In this document: positions 1 through 11,346 of the stretch, one piece after another
Layout of the letters: every line of letters starts with the position of its first letter
Position numbering within the stretch: the first letter of the stretch is position 1
Assembly: GCA_019828595.1 (NCBI GenBank)
Contig: JAHQRK010000004.1
Coordinates: 558,001 to 622,000, forward strand
Source of the DNA: Aphanomyces cochlioides
Lineage: Eukaryota > Oomycota > Saprolegniomycetes > Saprolegniales > Verrucalvaceae
Reading direction: 5' to 3'
DNA: 64,000 nucleotides
Notes under the pieces: generated by a model
The model's database searches: none
What the model saw: the letters and a program-made list of their open reading frames with translations, nothing else
Told to the model about the DNA's origin: nothing
Made by a program: the position numbers and the translations under genes

Positions 1-395
1 TGCAAGGATGTAACAGGATCGCAATGCTTGTCGAGATGGTTGCAATTCGCCAATGCAATCGACCTGTTTAACCATTTCGCGTGAAAATCGCAATATTGAA
101 CGTTTAGCGTACCAAATCACCACTCTGAAAGCGCATTTGTGTTGGCAATTGTACTGCAATCACAGCAGTTCCATCGTCTAGACATGAACGCCGTCCACGC
201 ATCGTCCAAGTGTTGAATCATGTTCGTACCGACTTCAATGGCTTTCGTGCTCGACGCTCGAACCACGCCAAGAACGCGCACTCGGGTGAAATACTGCGCT
301 GGCGATCCAAACAAGTACTGTTTCCTTCCATCGTCCCATTGACATCGACTTGGATTCAGCGCGTCTTGGAGCAAAATCTTCATATAGTGCGACAT
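1..395 (-). CDS. STN1: STN1-like OB-fold protein (CST complex), partial at window edge
   Basis: Three exons on the minus strand: 395-230, 177-113, 63-1, running off the left edge. The ATG at 395 opens MSHYMKILLQDAL; an upstream in-frame TTG also exists. Splicing out 229-178 (52 nt) and 112-64 (49 nt) joins the frame through IEVDDGTAV and GDLVDCIGEL. This is the beta-barrel signature of an OB-fold: short helix, strands around RVRVLGVV, a DDGT turn, then GDLV. The order matches the N-terminal OB domain of STN1, which with CTC1 and TEN1 binds telomeric single-stranded DNA and helps polymerase alpha fill-in. The remainder, including the winged helices, is outside the window, so an RPA2-like protein is not excluded. 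It diverges from TTC12 over a 167-bp shared promoter containing two ATCCGGA motifs. Confidence 0.6.
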
Positions 396-470
396 CGCGC
401 CGGTGCTTGTTCCTTGCAAGATGCACCAATTTGGTTATTTCTTTCAGATATTATAATTATTTACACGGGT

Positions 471-508
471 TTATCCGGAATTGTATCGAAGGGGCATTTT
501 ATCCGGAT
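471..508. promoter_or_regulatory. Two TATCCGGA-type elements in the STN1/TTC12 divergent promoter
   Basis: TTATCCGGAA at 471 and TTATCCGGAT at about 499. They lie between the divergent start codons at 395 and 563. The motif recurs upstream of many genes in this window. Confidence 0.45.
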
Positions 509-562
509 TGGAAAGTTCAACCACACTTTCGAATTTCCCTCCAAGTATCACAAGCGGCAACA

Positions 563-3259
563 ATGATGGATCCAATGGCTCTTCTCGACTTTGAGAGACG
601 TAGAAGCACGTCGAATCAAGATTTGGATGAATTTGTAAAGAAGGCTGATGCTGTATGTGCTTTCCCAGTCGAGAGGCGAGTAAAACTGTGAAATTTAGGT
701 TGCTCGAGCCGTCGAGCAGATCAAGAACGGGACTTTTGATCCAAAGAACTGTGATGTATGATTTCTAGTTGATCACAGCATGACATGATGATGGTGGTAG
801 ATTCCAGGGTATAAGACACCGGAGCAAGAAGCGGCGGAAGAAGAAGCGCGGAAAAAGCGTGAAGAAGGACGCAAAAAGCGCGAGGTCAATATACGTAGAG
901 AATTAATTGATGTGGTTCGATAGGAAGAGAAAAAGCGACAAGAAAAGCTTGATGAAAAAGAAGCGTGGTGGAATCGAGCAAGACTTCGGTTTACGGTTTT
1001 TGACGATGACAATGATGACGAGTCCAGAGCGGACAAAGCGGAGGCTTGGGCGAATCGAATTGTTGCAGCGTACAAATCACGCGATGGTACTTTGATTTCA
1101 AGACCCGGTATCATGCTCACGCTATGTCTAGCGAATGACTATTCTATGTGGGATAAATGGGAGCCCAAAGATCCCGTTACACTGGAGGAAAAGGCACAAC
1201 AGGATGCTCTTCTGGAAAAAATGCGCAATGAAGAGTTTGAAAAGGCCAATCCTGATTTTTGCACACAATTCAAAGAAGACTTGGAAAAGCGCCAAAGATC
1301 CACTCAAGAGAAGGAGCGCCAGGCAGCAAGTACGCGCACTAGATGAACCCCTTAAGAATCTGCTTAGAATTCAAAAAGCAAGGGAATGTAGCGTACAAGC
1401 GCAAACAGTACGATGCAGCAATCAAAGCCTACATGGATGCTCTCCTGGAGGCTCCGTTCTGTCCTCTCATCTTGACAAATATTGCCCAAGCATATATGAG
1501 ATTGAATGCCTTCGATGATGCGATGGAATTTTCTGAACGTGCGCTCTATGTCAAGCCAGCCCATGTGAAAGCTTTGTCGCGCAAAGCCGCCATTTTGCAT
1601 ATGAGGCACAATTTCGACGAAGCATTTGCGGTGATTGAACGTGCTGTTGCGGCTGACGAAACAAAGAACCCTGACTTGATGGAACAATTTTTCCAAATCA
1701 AAGTCGACTGCGAGGATGCCCATGGCCGAGCCGATCTCCAAAAACATTTAGAGCAACCACACTCTCTTGAGACTTGGCATCTCCACACCATGCAATCCCT
1801 TCTCGAAAAACTAGGCGACAACAATGCTGACCAAACTCCTCTTCTCCGAGCCATCTTGCCAATGCTTCAATCAGACCACGAATGCAAACTCCTTTTCCGC
1901 ACATCAGGCTCACTACTTCGTATCTGTGCACGCCTCGACGACGAGACTCCTGTTGATGACGACGAGAAGCGAGCAATCCTCGAGTGTATCTTGTCTGTTG
2001 CGATCGATGACTCCTGCACTCAGCACCGACTTTTCTTGGATGTTCCGTTCCGCCAATGGATTGTCGATGCTATCAGCAACAATTCGAGCTCCCACATTGA
2101 TCTCTTGCTCAACCTTCTCGATGAATGCATGAATGTCAAACTATGGAAGACATGCATTGCTTCAAACATGCCAGTTCTTCGTGGACTCCTCACAATGCTC
2201 ACCGGTAAATCTACTGCCGACGGTGCAGCAAATTTCCTGTTCAAGGCATCGGAGTTTGAAAGCGGCAGGTTGATTTTGACCACTGCGTTGGTTCAGCCAA
2301 CTCTGTCTGCACTCCTGACAACATTTGCCCATCCACCGTCGACAACATCGCTCTTGCACACTTTGGGGCTTGTACACAATCTGACCAACCACGCAGTCTT
2401 TCGTGAGATAGTTGCGACGGAAGCCAGAGTCCCCGAGCAGGTGCGGCGATTCAACTTCGCTATCTATTCACGTCTACTTCTAGATGACGCAACGCCTAGT
2501 GGCATTGCTTGAGCGCCGAGACAACATTGTTGCCGAGCGAACATTGGCCATTTTGCTCAATCTCTCTCTTGATGCATCGACGCGTCTTCGCAGCGACATG
2601 GCTGCAGCCAACGTCCATCAGCATGTCTTATCATGGCTCGAGCGCTCAACTCAAGGTAAATACAATAAGAATTCAAGACTGAGACTCGTCTAGGAACCAG
2701 CGTGGCTCTCCTATCAAGGCTGGTTAGCGTCTTGTGTCGATTGCACTCGCTTCCATCTCGGCAAATTGCAGCGCCAGCCTTCCTCTCAGCGCTTTGGCGT
2801 GTCTTTGAGCAAACGCAAGATCGAAATGAGGCTACATGGCAACTGCATGCTCAATTGATGTGCCATTTTGCATGGAGTCAAGACGTGCCGACAACCAAAG
2901 ACTTCTTCGAAGAACACGGTTGTGTCACTACCATGGTCAAATTCCTCCATGGAAAGCGACCTTTGGTAGCCAAGGAAGAGATCGGAGCGTTTGAACGCAC
3001 AGTGACCAACTGTACCAAGTGTTGGATATCACACCTTCCAACAACTCCGTCCACCTCTAAAGCCATCACTGACAATGGTGGCCTCGAGTTGCTCGTGGAT
3101 CTCATGAGCCACATGAAAGATGAAAAAGTCGCGCGGAAGAATGTCGCCATCCTCTTGGCCAAGTTGTGCCAGCGCAGTGACGACATCAAGGAGCGCGTGC
3201 GAGCTTTGCGAGGCATCGAGATGATGCTTTCCATCTGCCGCGATCTAAAAATGCAGTAG
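563..3259 (+). CDS. TTC12: TTC12-like TPR/armadillo protein (axonemal dynein assembly factor)
   Basis: Eight exons: 563-652, 699-755, 801-884, 924-1086, 1132-1329, 1368-2440, 2484-2655, 2694-3259, giving 800 aa with every junction in frame. Introns are 38-46 nt. The N-terminus (LDEFVKKADAV, then PGYKTPEQEAA and a charged KKREE helix) matches TTC12. Three TPR-like repeats follow (about residues 200-310: KKQGNVAYKRKQYDAAI, LTNIAQAYMRLNAFDDA, ALSRKAAILHM). The rest is alpha-helical armadillo-like, as in animal TTC12. TTC12 acts in cytoplasmic pre-assembly of axonemal dynein arms, consistent with an organism that makes flagellate zoospores. The 38-nt intron at 1330-1367 is unusually short but restores the frame exactly (KERQAA-KFKKQGN). 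Confidence 0.8.
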
Positions 3260-3857
3260 CTCTCCATGTAAAACGAACTCGTCAGAATATAAGTTCCCAG
3301 CACACTGCATGCCTCTCATTCCTCTTGTTCTGTGCTCCGCTGAAGTGACTTTGTCCATGCAACGTACGCCAGCACGAACACTCGCAGCTCCATCCGGACA
3401 CAGTTCAACCTCCACGGGGAAACCAGCCAGGCCCACACGCTCTATAAGCCACTAGGATCGCTCCACCGTCATTATCCCACAGCTAGGATGAGCGGGACAT
3501 GGCCAGAGCGTCGTAACGCCGCCGTCTTTCTCGACCTCTACGCGGGCGATTCTTGAACATGCTGCAGTTCTATGTCACGAGACGTATCCGGATGATTTCG
3601 CGTTTATGTTGGGCACTGTAATGATTTTTATTAAGAAATCAATACAAAGCTTCCTTTTTAAAATATAAGGCCATCAGAACAAATTAATACAAATATTAAG
3701 ATGCGGAAATTTAACTTTGTGGGCAACCTTGTTTGATATAAATAGTTCCTGTGAGGTTTTATACTAATTTCCCAAAACCTTTGAGAATAAATAAAAACAA
3801 GTGGAGGCAGGGGGGTTTGAGTTTGCATTTTTCACCGACTTCTGCCGACGCGACATA
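3260..3857. other. Intergenic, no gene seen
   Basis: Between the TTC12 stop and the next ATG. The second half is AT-rich (about 3610-3800). Short ORFs on both strands have no recognisable composition or splice continuity. Confidence 0.6.
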
Positions 3858-4139
3858 ATGGTTGTCTACGAATTCTTGACCAAGTTGCCCGCTAGCCAAG
3901 CCATTGGCGTCTCTCTCGCTGCCGGCACTGCCGCCTCTTTCGTTTTGTGGGGTGGCCTCCGTTACTCCGGTACTTTGAACTTTTTCTGTGTCGTACAGGT
4001 CTGATTGAACGTCGTAGGCCCTGACTACGGTGGTGCCGCCCCTGGTGAACCCAAAACGACGTCGGCGGAATGGCAAGTCGCTACCCGCGACTACATGGCT
4101 GCTCAAAAGATGAACCCTATCAGCGGATACCGAAAGTAA
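3858..4139 (+). CDS. 77-aa single-pass membrane protein, probably mitochondrial
   Basis: Two exons, 3858-3969 and 4018-4139, with a 48-nt intron that rejoins Gly38. The protein has a short soluble start (MVVYEFLTKLPASQA), one transmembrane helix at about residues 14-33 (IGVSLAAGTAASFVLWGGL), and a polar tail with a WQVATRDYMAAQKMNP helix. Size, a single Gly/Ala-rich helix and a short basic C-terminus resemble small accessory subunits of respiratory complexes. I cannot assign a family. The start is the only ATG giving this frame. Base composition and the clean intron argue for a real gene. Confidence 0.6.
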
Positions 4140-4298
4140 ATCGACTCATCTATAATGGCCAAACGCCGAGGTAGTTGTGCCTCGTTGTAATACATGTTTG
4201 GAAATTAGCTATATTCAGTCGACTTAACGCACGCTTCATGCAGTCTTAGCGAATGTTCGTGAAGGAGGATGGCAAAGAGGCGTCGTGGCTATGGGCGT

Positions 4299-5111
4299 TT
4301 ACGGCAGTGTCTAATCAGCCCTCTGAGCATCTCAAGGGAAAGCAGGAGAAACAAACCTGTGCTTGAGCCCGTGCTTTTTCTGCTTCCCTTTCATCCCAAG
4401 CTTGAATGGCAGCTTGAATCCGCTTTGCTTGCATGGCAGCCTCTTCTCGCTCCAGTTCGCCATCGTCGTCATCGCGATGGCCGTAATAATCTGGCTCAAT
4501 ACCCTGATACATATCTTTCCTATTGCACAAACATCACCATAGTGCTCGAGATTGTTTGATAGTACGCACCGTGATCGTTTTGGAGGAGGCGCATCTTGCT
4601 TTTCAAAGAGTTCACGCACACCGGGAAGGTTTTTGGCAGCACCAAAGTATTTGTATCCATTGCCGCGGTTTAATGCAGACCCATCAGCTTCGTATCCATC
4701 GTCTCCACTCGGCCCTGTCGTGTGCGTTATCCCGCCAAGCTCGATGATTCGTTTTTCCCATCGCAGCTTTTCTTGAATGCGCTTGTTGATCTCGTCGTTC
4801 AAGTCTCGAATGACATGTTCTCCCAACGATGCTACAGTGTTTTCCGTCAGCCTTTTTCTTGATATATTGAGTACCATTTTGAATCTCTGAGACTTTGCGC
4901 GAGATGATACGAATGACTTGGAGGCGATATTGCTCCGCATCGGCCAAGTTGTTGCACTCGGATGTCAAGAGCGGTCTCTTTCTACGATCCAAGAACAGTC
5001 AGAGCGTACAGGACAAAATATTCCTTACCCCACGAAGATTTTGGCCATATCCTGCTTCAACGCAGTCCATCGATTCATCATCGAGTTCGCTTTCTCTTCA
5101 TTACGAGCCAT
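4299..5111 (-). CDS. ISY1: Pre-mRNA splicing factor ISY1
   Basis: Five exons on the minus strand: 5111-5029, 4981-4875, 4831-4570, 4519-4357, 4310-4299, giving 208 aa. Family hallmarks are present in order: MARNEEKANSMMNRW start, KRPLLTSECNNL, an IQNASLGEHVIRDLNDEINK block, RWEKRIIELGG, GYKYFGAAKNLPGVRELFEK, then a DYYGH region and a charged helix. ISY1 belongs to the NTC/Prp19-associated complex that acts in spliceosome activation. The model ends with a 12-nt exon encoding TLP-stop, so it is shorter than the roughly 285-aa human protein and lacks the distal C-terminal region. That tail is variable in the family. Confidence 0.9.
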
Positions 5112-5463
5112 GGTGTCCGCTTGTCTTGGCCGCGGCGATCTCCAACTGGATCCAGGTCCAAAAAATTGCCGAAAATCCTAATTAGGTAAAAATCCTCCAA
5201 ATTCATTTAATTAATAAAAAATGAATTTCTTTTAATTTAATTTATTTTTTCGATCAAAAATTGATTGGTCCTCCATTTCCGCCATTTTTCAAATTGCCAC
5301 GTCGATCAGAGATGGAAAATGTGATGACAACTCTGTCCGCTGCCTCAACGGAGACTTTGGTCTCCATGAAGGAGCAAGTTCTACATGAGATTGCTGATTT
5401 CCTCTTTTTCATGTGTATATTAAGATGCTTCTCATCTGAAATCGATCAAATGGAGTCGGCATG
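5112..5463. promoter_or_regulatory. ISY1 upstream region and AP-beta 3' flank
   Basis: AT-rich stretch (5180-5255) with a GATTGG (inverted CCAAT) box near 5263. A 60-aa ORF at 5312-5494 (+) overlaps the beta-adaptin 3' end and is not supported as a gene. Confidence 0.4.
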
Positions 5464-8400
5464 TTACAATGCAATATCGTGGAGCATCTTTTGAAAGACG
5501 GGGTTGAACGCAGCTTGCTCGCCCTTCACACATGCTTTCGCAGCGTTCGATCCGTCGTACGTGACTTCAACCAACGCCGACACATTTGTCATCGTTTTGA
5601 ATGAGAAATAGCCGATTTCCTTGCCATCGACGGCACGCTTCGCAATGTAGAACACATTGCGACTCTTGAACACGTTGGCCAAATTGTCGACCGTCGATGT
5701 CGCGGCACTGAGGTTGATTGTAAAGTACGTCTCGTTGCTTTCGGGAATGCCCTTCCACAAGTTGATGAAGTCGCCCTTGTCGACTGTGCCTGCTTCTGTG
5801 CAGAGGACGCTCACGTCCAATTCCGTCGTGAAGTAAATCACATCGCCAGAGCCCAAGTTCTTGAGCGCGGCTTGGACTTGCGGGTTGGGGGCCACGGTGG
5901 CATTCACAAACTGTGGGCTCACGGTCATGGGAATCGATGCGCTCGCTCGTTGACCAGGGGCCAAAGGTTGAGGAAAGTTGAATTGTGGTTGCGTCGGGAC
6001 GACACCGAATGTGCTCTTGTTGAGTTGGATAGCAATGCCAGGCACGGCCACGTTCGACTGGTTTTCAATCTCGAGATCCAACGCAAACGAGCCTTGTCGA
6101 CGAGCGTAGCAGCCTTGGATGACGAGCCCCTTGCCGGTTTGAGTATTCGTGTACGGCGAGAGTTTCTTGGTCGCTGCGGCGGGCGTGGCGACTGGTCCAC
6201 CACCAAAGATGTCCAAGACAGGAGCGGCGGGAGGAGCAGCAGACGGCGCGCCGCCAACAGACAAGCCTCCCATATCCAACAAGTCGACGGCACCTCCAGA
6301 AGACGGGGGAGCACTGCCATCAGAGGTTTCAGTCTCTTCGTAGCGTTCGTCGCCTTCCGTATCGCGTTCTTCTTCGTTCTGCTTCTGGATGTCAGCAATG
6401 TTGGTGCGCACAACAAAGGCCGACGGAAGTTTGTGGTAGACGCTCGCGAGGGTCGAGATCTTGCCGATGAGCTCGTCAAGAAGAGCAGGTTCCAACGTGA
6501 ACGTGTCGTCGTTGATGACGGGCTTCTCGGCCAGCACGACAGCCTTGGCGGCTTCGGGGTTGGCACTCAAGAGGCGCCAGTAGACGTAGCCACGGTCACG
6601 CAAGTCGGGGTTGTCGCTCTCTTCTGTGGCTTTCTTGAGGACGGCTTGGACCATCGCTTGCGTTTCGTTAGGACGCTTGAGAAAGAGTTTGACGGTCGCA
6701 GTGAGCAATTGCAATTGGACTTGGGCAGTTTCGTCTTCGAACGAGTCCAAGAACGACTGAAGAAGCTCGTCGGCATTGTCAATGCGCTCGGCGTACTCTC
6801 CAATGATCCAAATCATCGACGCCTTTGCTTCAGGTTCGTCCAACGTGTCCAAGTTCTCGCACAACGTCGCAATGATGCTTTCGTACTGGTTTGGGTACTT
6901 GCGGAAGATGTCTTTGATCACAATGATCGCTTCTTGAACGATGTAGTTGACCTTGGTTTGGATCAATTCGAGCAAGACGTTGATGCACTTCTCAGCGGCG
7001 TTGTTGAGCTTGATGGCGCATCGACCGATGGCGCGCACGCTGCGGCGGACGAAATCCACATCGACTTCTGTCGCGTATTCTTTGAATTCAAGCAGCACTT
7101 GCTCAATGTTGCGCTCGGAGACCAAGCGAATGATGATTTCGAGCTTTTCCATCTACCCAGCAAGAGTTTAAGCAACCTCTATCGGGAGAACTGTGTACCT
7201 TGACGTAGATGGGATCGTTGTACTTGCAAAAGAATACTTTGATTTCACTTGACAGGATGTTGGGACGCTTCTGGACGATTAAGTTGATGTTGCGCAAGGC
7301 AACGTATTGGATTTCAGGCTCTGTGGACAAGAGCGTGACGAGCGGTGGTGCCATTTTGCGAGACAATGTGCGTTCCGTGTCGGCATTCGACACCTTTTCA
7401 AGGAATCTACATGAAAGATAAGCCATGGTTGACATGTAGCAACGTACTTCATGATGACTTTGACAGCGGACAAGACGACTGCAGAGTTGGCATGCTGCAA
7501 GCGTGGCGTGACACGTTCAATGATCCCTTCAGCCTCACGAGAATCCGCAGGGACGTAGTTAGCCAAGGCATCCAGGACGAAAACTTGTCCCCATTCGTTG
7601 CATTCGTTCAAGGCGGCAAGGAGCTTTTGAAGCACGGATTTAGTGATCTAATGAACTGTGAGATCTTGCCGGTGTTATCATCGCAAACCTTGAAGTGTTG
7701 TTGGCCTCCATTATCGGCGATTTCAGATAGAGCAGCAACTGCGTTTGCTACGACCTACATACTGTCAGCCCTGAATCAAAAGAGGGAGACTTACGGTAGG
7801 ATTGGAGTCTGAAATCAATTCGCGGAGCATGTCCAAGAAGCCCTGTTCGTCGACAAGTTCAGGGTTGATGTCGTACAACTTGGCGACGCAAATCGCAGCA
7901 GTTTTGCGCACGTAAGGATCCTAAAACGGTACAATCAGTCTAACCACCGAAGGATGATGTCTTACTTCGTCCGTCAAGCACTTTCGAAGTGGTTCGCATA
8001 AATATTCCGTAATACGATCGACTCGAATACATCCCATCGTTCGGACAGAAAGGGCGCGAATCAATGGGTTTGGATCGTTGGCATCCTACACAATCACAGG
8101 CTTTGTTGAGCACAACTACATATCTCGCAAGTGTATACCTTGACAAATGTGTTGACAGCAAGAATCGTCAAGTCTGGGTTGCTCTTGGCATAGTTGATCA
8201 GGTACAAGTAGACGAGTTTTTTCAATTGGGTGTCGGCGGTTTGGATGCAGTTCACGACATCCGTGAAGAGCATCGAGACGTCCTTTCCGACCGTCATGTT
8301 GGCAATGACTTTCTTGACTGCGTCTTTCTTCTTGTCTCGGCTTTGATCTGCCAATTCAGTGCGCAACTCGTGGGTTTCACCTAGACACGCGTCCTCACGC

Positions 8401-8553
8401 TCGCTGATTCGATCGTGATTCTCGACTACCTTTTTTGCTCGTCGTGAAAAACTTGGAGTCATTTCCTTCCCCGCGGATCTTCTTTGCCAGTTCCGCCATA
8501 CCTGCAGGCATGTTGGTATTCGCAATGTTCTTCATCGTGGCCGCGAACGACAT
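5464..8553 (-). CDS. Beta-adaptin, large subunit of AP-1/AP-2 clathrin adaptor
   Basis: Eight exons on the minus strand: 8553-8430, 8380-8139, 8085-7966, 7920-7795, 7754-7689, 7647-7448, 7406-7199, 7152-5464, giving 924 aa; introns are 40-53 nt. The trunk is strongly conserved ([78 protein letters not shown]). A Gly/Pro/Ala hinge of about 100 residues contains LLDMGG and DIFGGG, possible clathrin-box-like sites. The C-terminal appendage (beta-sandwich plus platform) ends LHDIAL. Beta-adaptin binds dileucine cargo signals and clathrin at Golgi/endosome or plasma membrane. Many protists use one beta chain for both AP-1 and AP-2; sequence alone does not decide here. Confidence 0.95.
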
Positions 8554-8778
8554 GTCGGCCTAATCGTGCGCTTCCGCTTGCAAGTCACTCACTGTCGAAA
8601 TGACTATACTCAAGTCAAGATAGTCCGTACGTAACGGATGCAATATGATTGGCTAAAATTATTATTTTCTCAGCATCTGATTGGTTGATTTTATTGAGAT
8701 CTTTTGAACGTTTCATCTTTCCAAAAGATTTCTTCCATATCTTATCGTGTTTCGCGCGGAGAACACGGCGCTCTCTCT

Positions 8779-11019
8779 CTATCTCCCGACGGGAATGGCT
8801 GGCCGTGCAAATGCATCTTGGAGTGATTGACACACATTGGTCAAACTCGTCAGCGTCTGCTGTCGGTAGACAAATCTTGCGGCTAAATCGGCTAGCGCAT
8901 TGTTTTGAAACACTCCATCGGTGGAACTCCACTCGCCGCATTCCTGCAGATGCACAAGTTAGAGCAGGGCAAAGGATGCAAACGCACCTTGCACGTGTAG
9001 CCAATACCGCCACCACGAGCACTCTGCAGACACGATTCGCAAAATGTGTGGCCGCAAATCGTCAAGGTCATCGGACGAACAAAGATGGAGAGACATTTCA
9101 AACATGTGAAAGTCGTCTGCGATGCAAAATGAGGCGCACATGCATCATGGCAGGACGTACCTCGGATGATGTTTCAGCTTCGACAAGCTTGGCGACCGTG
9201 TCATTTAAATCGAGCTGAGCTTGTTTGAGAAGCACAATCACGGCGGGATCCATCGCGACTTCCTCCAACGCTGTGCATTGAAGTTGGAGCTCGTCGAATG
9301 CAATGCGGAGCGCTGTGTGTTCGGTCGTCAAGTGGCTGTAATCTGCCTTCAGTTGGTCCATGATCAATAAAAGCTCGTTCTTCTTGTTGAGCATGCTAGC
9401 GAGCTGCGTCTGGAGCGACACAACATCAGCTGCTGGTGTCGTCGCTTTTGCAATTTGCAGCGTTAATTTGGTAATCTCATCTTTGGCTTTATCGAGCTCG
9501 CCTTGCAAGCGCTCCTTCTCGTCGAGCACAATTGCCAGTGCTTCATTGTTTCCACGGCGGCCCTAGCAAAGACCATGAATCCAAGCAGGACAGTTAGACA
9601 CACTTGTTGAAGAGCCAACACTGTCGGATCTTGCGTCGTGCAGACTGACCAGACGTCCGAGACCATGACGAGTCTCTCTCTTAATGCAGCGTTGTCAGCC
9701 TCGAGAGCTGCTATCGACTGCGATAATTTCTCCACCTCAAACTCTGCCGTCGACTGCGCCAGTTTGGCTTGGTCGACCACAAGCTGCTTGTCATCAAGTA
9801 ACTTGCTCTGGAAATCAAGCTGCTTGCGAAGCCCTGCGGCGGCCTAAAGCGTACAGAGGTTCACACGCAGCAGGATATTTGCAAGGTACTTCATCCAGGG
9901 CAATGCATTTGTCCGTGAGGTCGACAATCTGCGAGTCCAAGCTTGCCTTGATCTCTTCATCCTAGTCGGAAGATTCATGCAGGAAGCAGTCGTTCGCTTC
10001 TTACCTTGTTGATGATATGATGGAGTCTGTCGATCTCAGCCGTCGTGCTGGCTTTGAGTGCTGCATATTCATCCTTTGCATGGGCGATTTCCCGCAGCAG
10101 CGCTTCCTTCTCTTGACTAAACTGCATGCTCTTGATGGAGAGTGTGTTGCGCGTATCGCGTTCTTTTGTTTGAATATCGTCGATCTTTCGATTCATCTCG
10201 ACAATTTTGACTCGCATGGACTCGTTCTCGGCTTTGATTTTCTGTGAAGTGTCATGTCATGATGACTCTTCTCGATGATCGCACCAGAGTTTCGTCTTCC
10301 GTCAACTTAGCTCGAGCAATGACTTGCAACTCTTGACGAAGATCTGCAATGGTTGCTTCAAGGGCTTTAGTTCGCTCGCTTCCGTCTGCGAGTTGTCGCT
10401 GGAGACATCGTTCAGTCTCCTGCGCGCGATGCAAGACTCGGTTTAATTGTTTGTGGGTGGATGCCATCTCCTGGCATTTGCTCTCCCATTTGAACATCTA
10501 CCAACTCGTGAACGAGATCTCAACCACACAACTAGTACTTCGACTTGGTGCGTCTCTTCAATCTTGCGTTGCTCATCTTGCTTCGCTTGGTTCGACTTGA
10601 TTACAGGCGTATGAGGCCTTTTGGCATCTTTGTGCTCGTCTGCGTAACGACGGGCTTCAGTCTTGACTTGATCGAGCTCCTCTGTCAATATCGTCAAGGA
10701 TCAAATCCACATAGTCGCCAAGTACGTTTGAGCGACGTCACTTCAAGGTTTGTTTGCTCGAGTTGCTGCCTCAATGTGTTGACATACTGCTTCTCTTCTA
10801 CAAGCACGAGCGTGACGTGGCGTCTCCCCACTGCAATCAACTTAAATTGATCGCCGTCAAGGCTGTCATATTGCGATAGAGGCTCGTCCTCGTTTCTGGA
10901 GTAGGGCTCGTCGACAGCGTCTCTGGATCGCGGTTGGCAGCATCCACTTTCGCAAAAAGACCGCTTTTCTTCTTGTCGAAAAAACGCGCGCTTCGCGATG
11001 GGTGTGATATCAGATTCAT
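8779..11019 (-). CDS. Coiled-coil protein with C-terminal C3HC4 RING finger (putative E3 ubiquitin ligase)
   Basis: Ten exons on the minus strand: 11019-10842, 10797-10726, 10681-10539, 10497-10285, 10241-10005, 9961-9890, 9843-9604, 9562-9161, 9116-8988, 8943-8779, giving 616 aa. Introns are 41-46 nt and every junction stays in frame. About residues 60-520 are almost pure heptad coiled coil rich in E/K/L/Q. The end carries a RING: CLKCLSIFVRPMTLTICGH, then CESCLQ, then CKECG, followed by an NNALADLAARFV helix. RING proteins of this build usually dimerise through the coiled coil and recruit E2 enzymes. Substrate and pathway cannot be inferred. It resembles BRE1 only in general architecture, not in RING sequence. 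Confidence 0.8.
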
Positions 11020-11346
11020 CTACGTCACACCATGAGGTTTTGTCGCATTACTACGATCAAATTACGTCTGTCACAGATCGAGTGGTCGGTGCAGCAGGCT
11101 GGAGAGTGTTCAGTTTGGCTTGGGAGGCTGTATCCTCCCGAGATACGGCCGAATTCTGGCGCGGCGATGGCCGCTGCGGCACCATCTCGTTCGTCCCCGT
11201 CGGCGAACCGGCACGCTTTTTCTTTATCCGGATCCGGAAAAAAATCCAATCCCGAGCCAGAGATTCATTTCCGTCATTTTTGATTGGCCAATGAAATTTG
11301 ACGGAACAAACGACGTGATTTTGCAGCCAAGGGAAGATTCGACGGC
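11020..11346. promoter_or_regulatory. Divergent promoter, RING gene / Nudix gene
   Basis: A 327-bp region between head-to-head start codons. It contains TTTATCCGGATCCGGA at 11223-11238 and a GATTGGCCAAT double CCAAT box at about 11281. Confidence 0.5.

Noticed and set aside
5312..5494. 60-aa ORF on + starting MENVMTTLSAAS
   Set aside because: It overlaps the beta-adaptin C-terminus antisense, has no splice continuity or recognisable domain, and its second half is the complement of conserved coding sequence.
5872..7203. 443-aa open frame on the + strand opposite beta-adaptin exon 8
   Set aside because: It is the antisense shadow of a strongly conserved coding exon. Its translation is Arg/Val/Asp-rich with no family resemblance.
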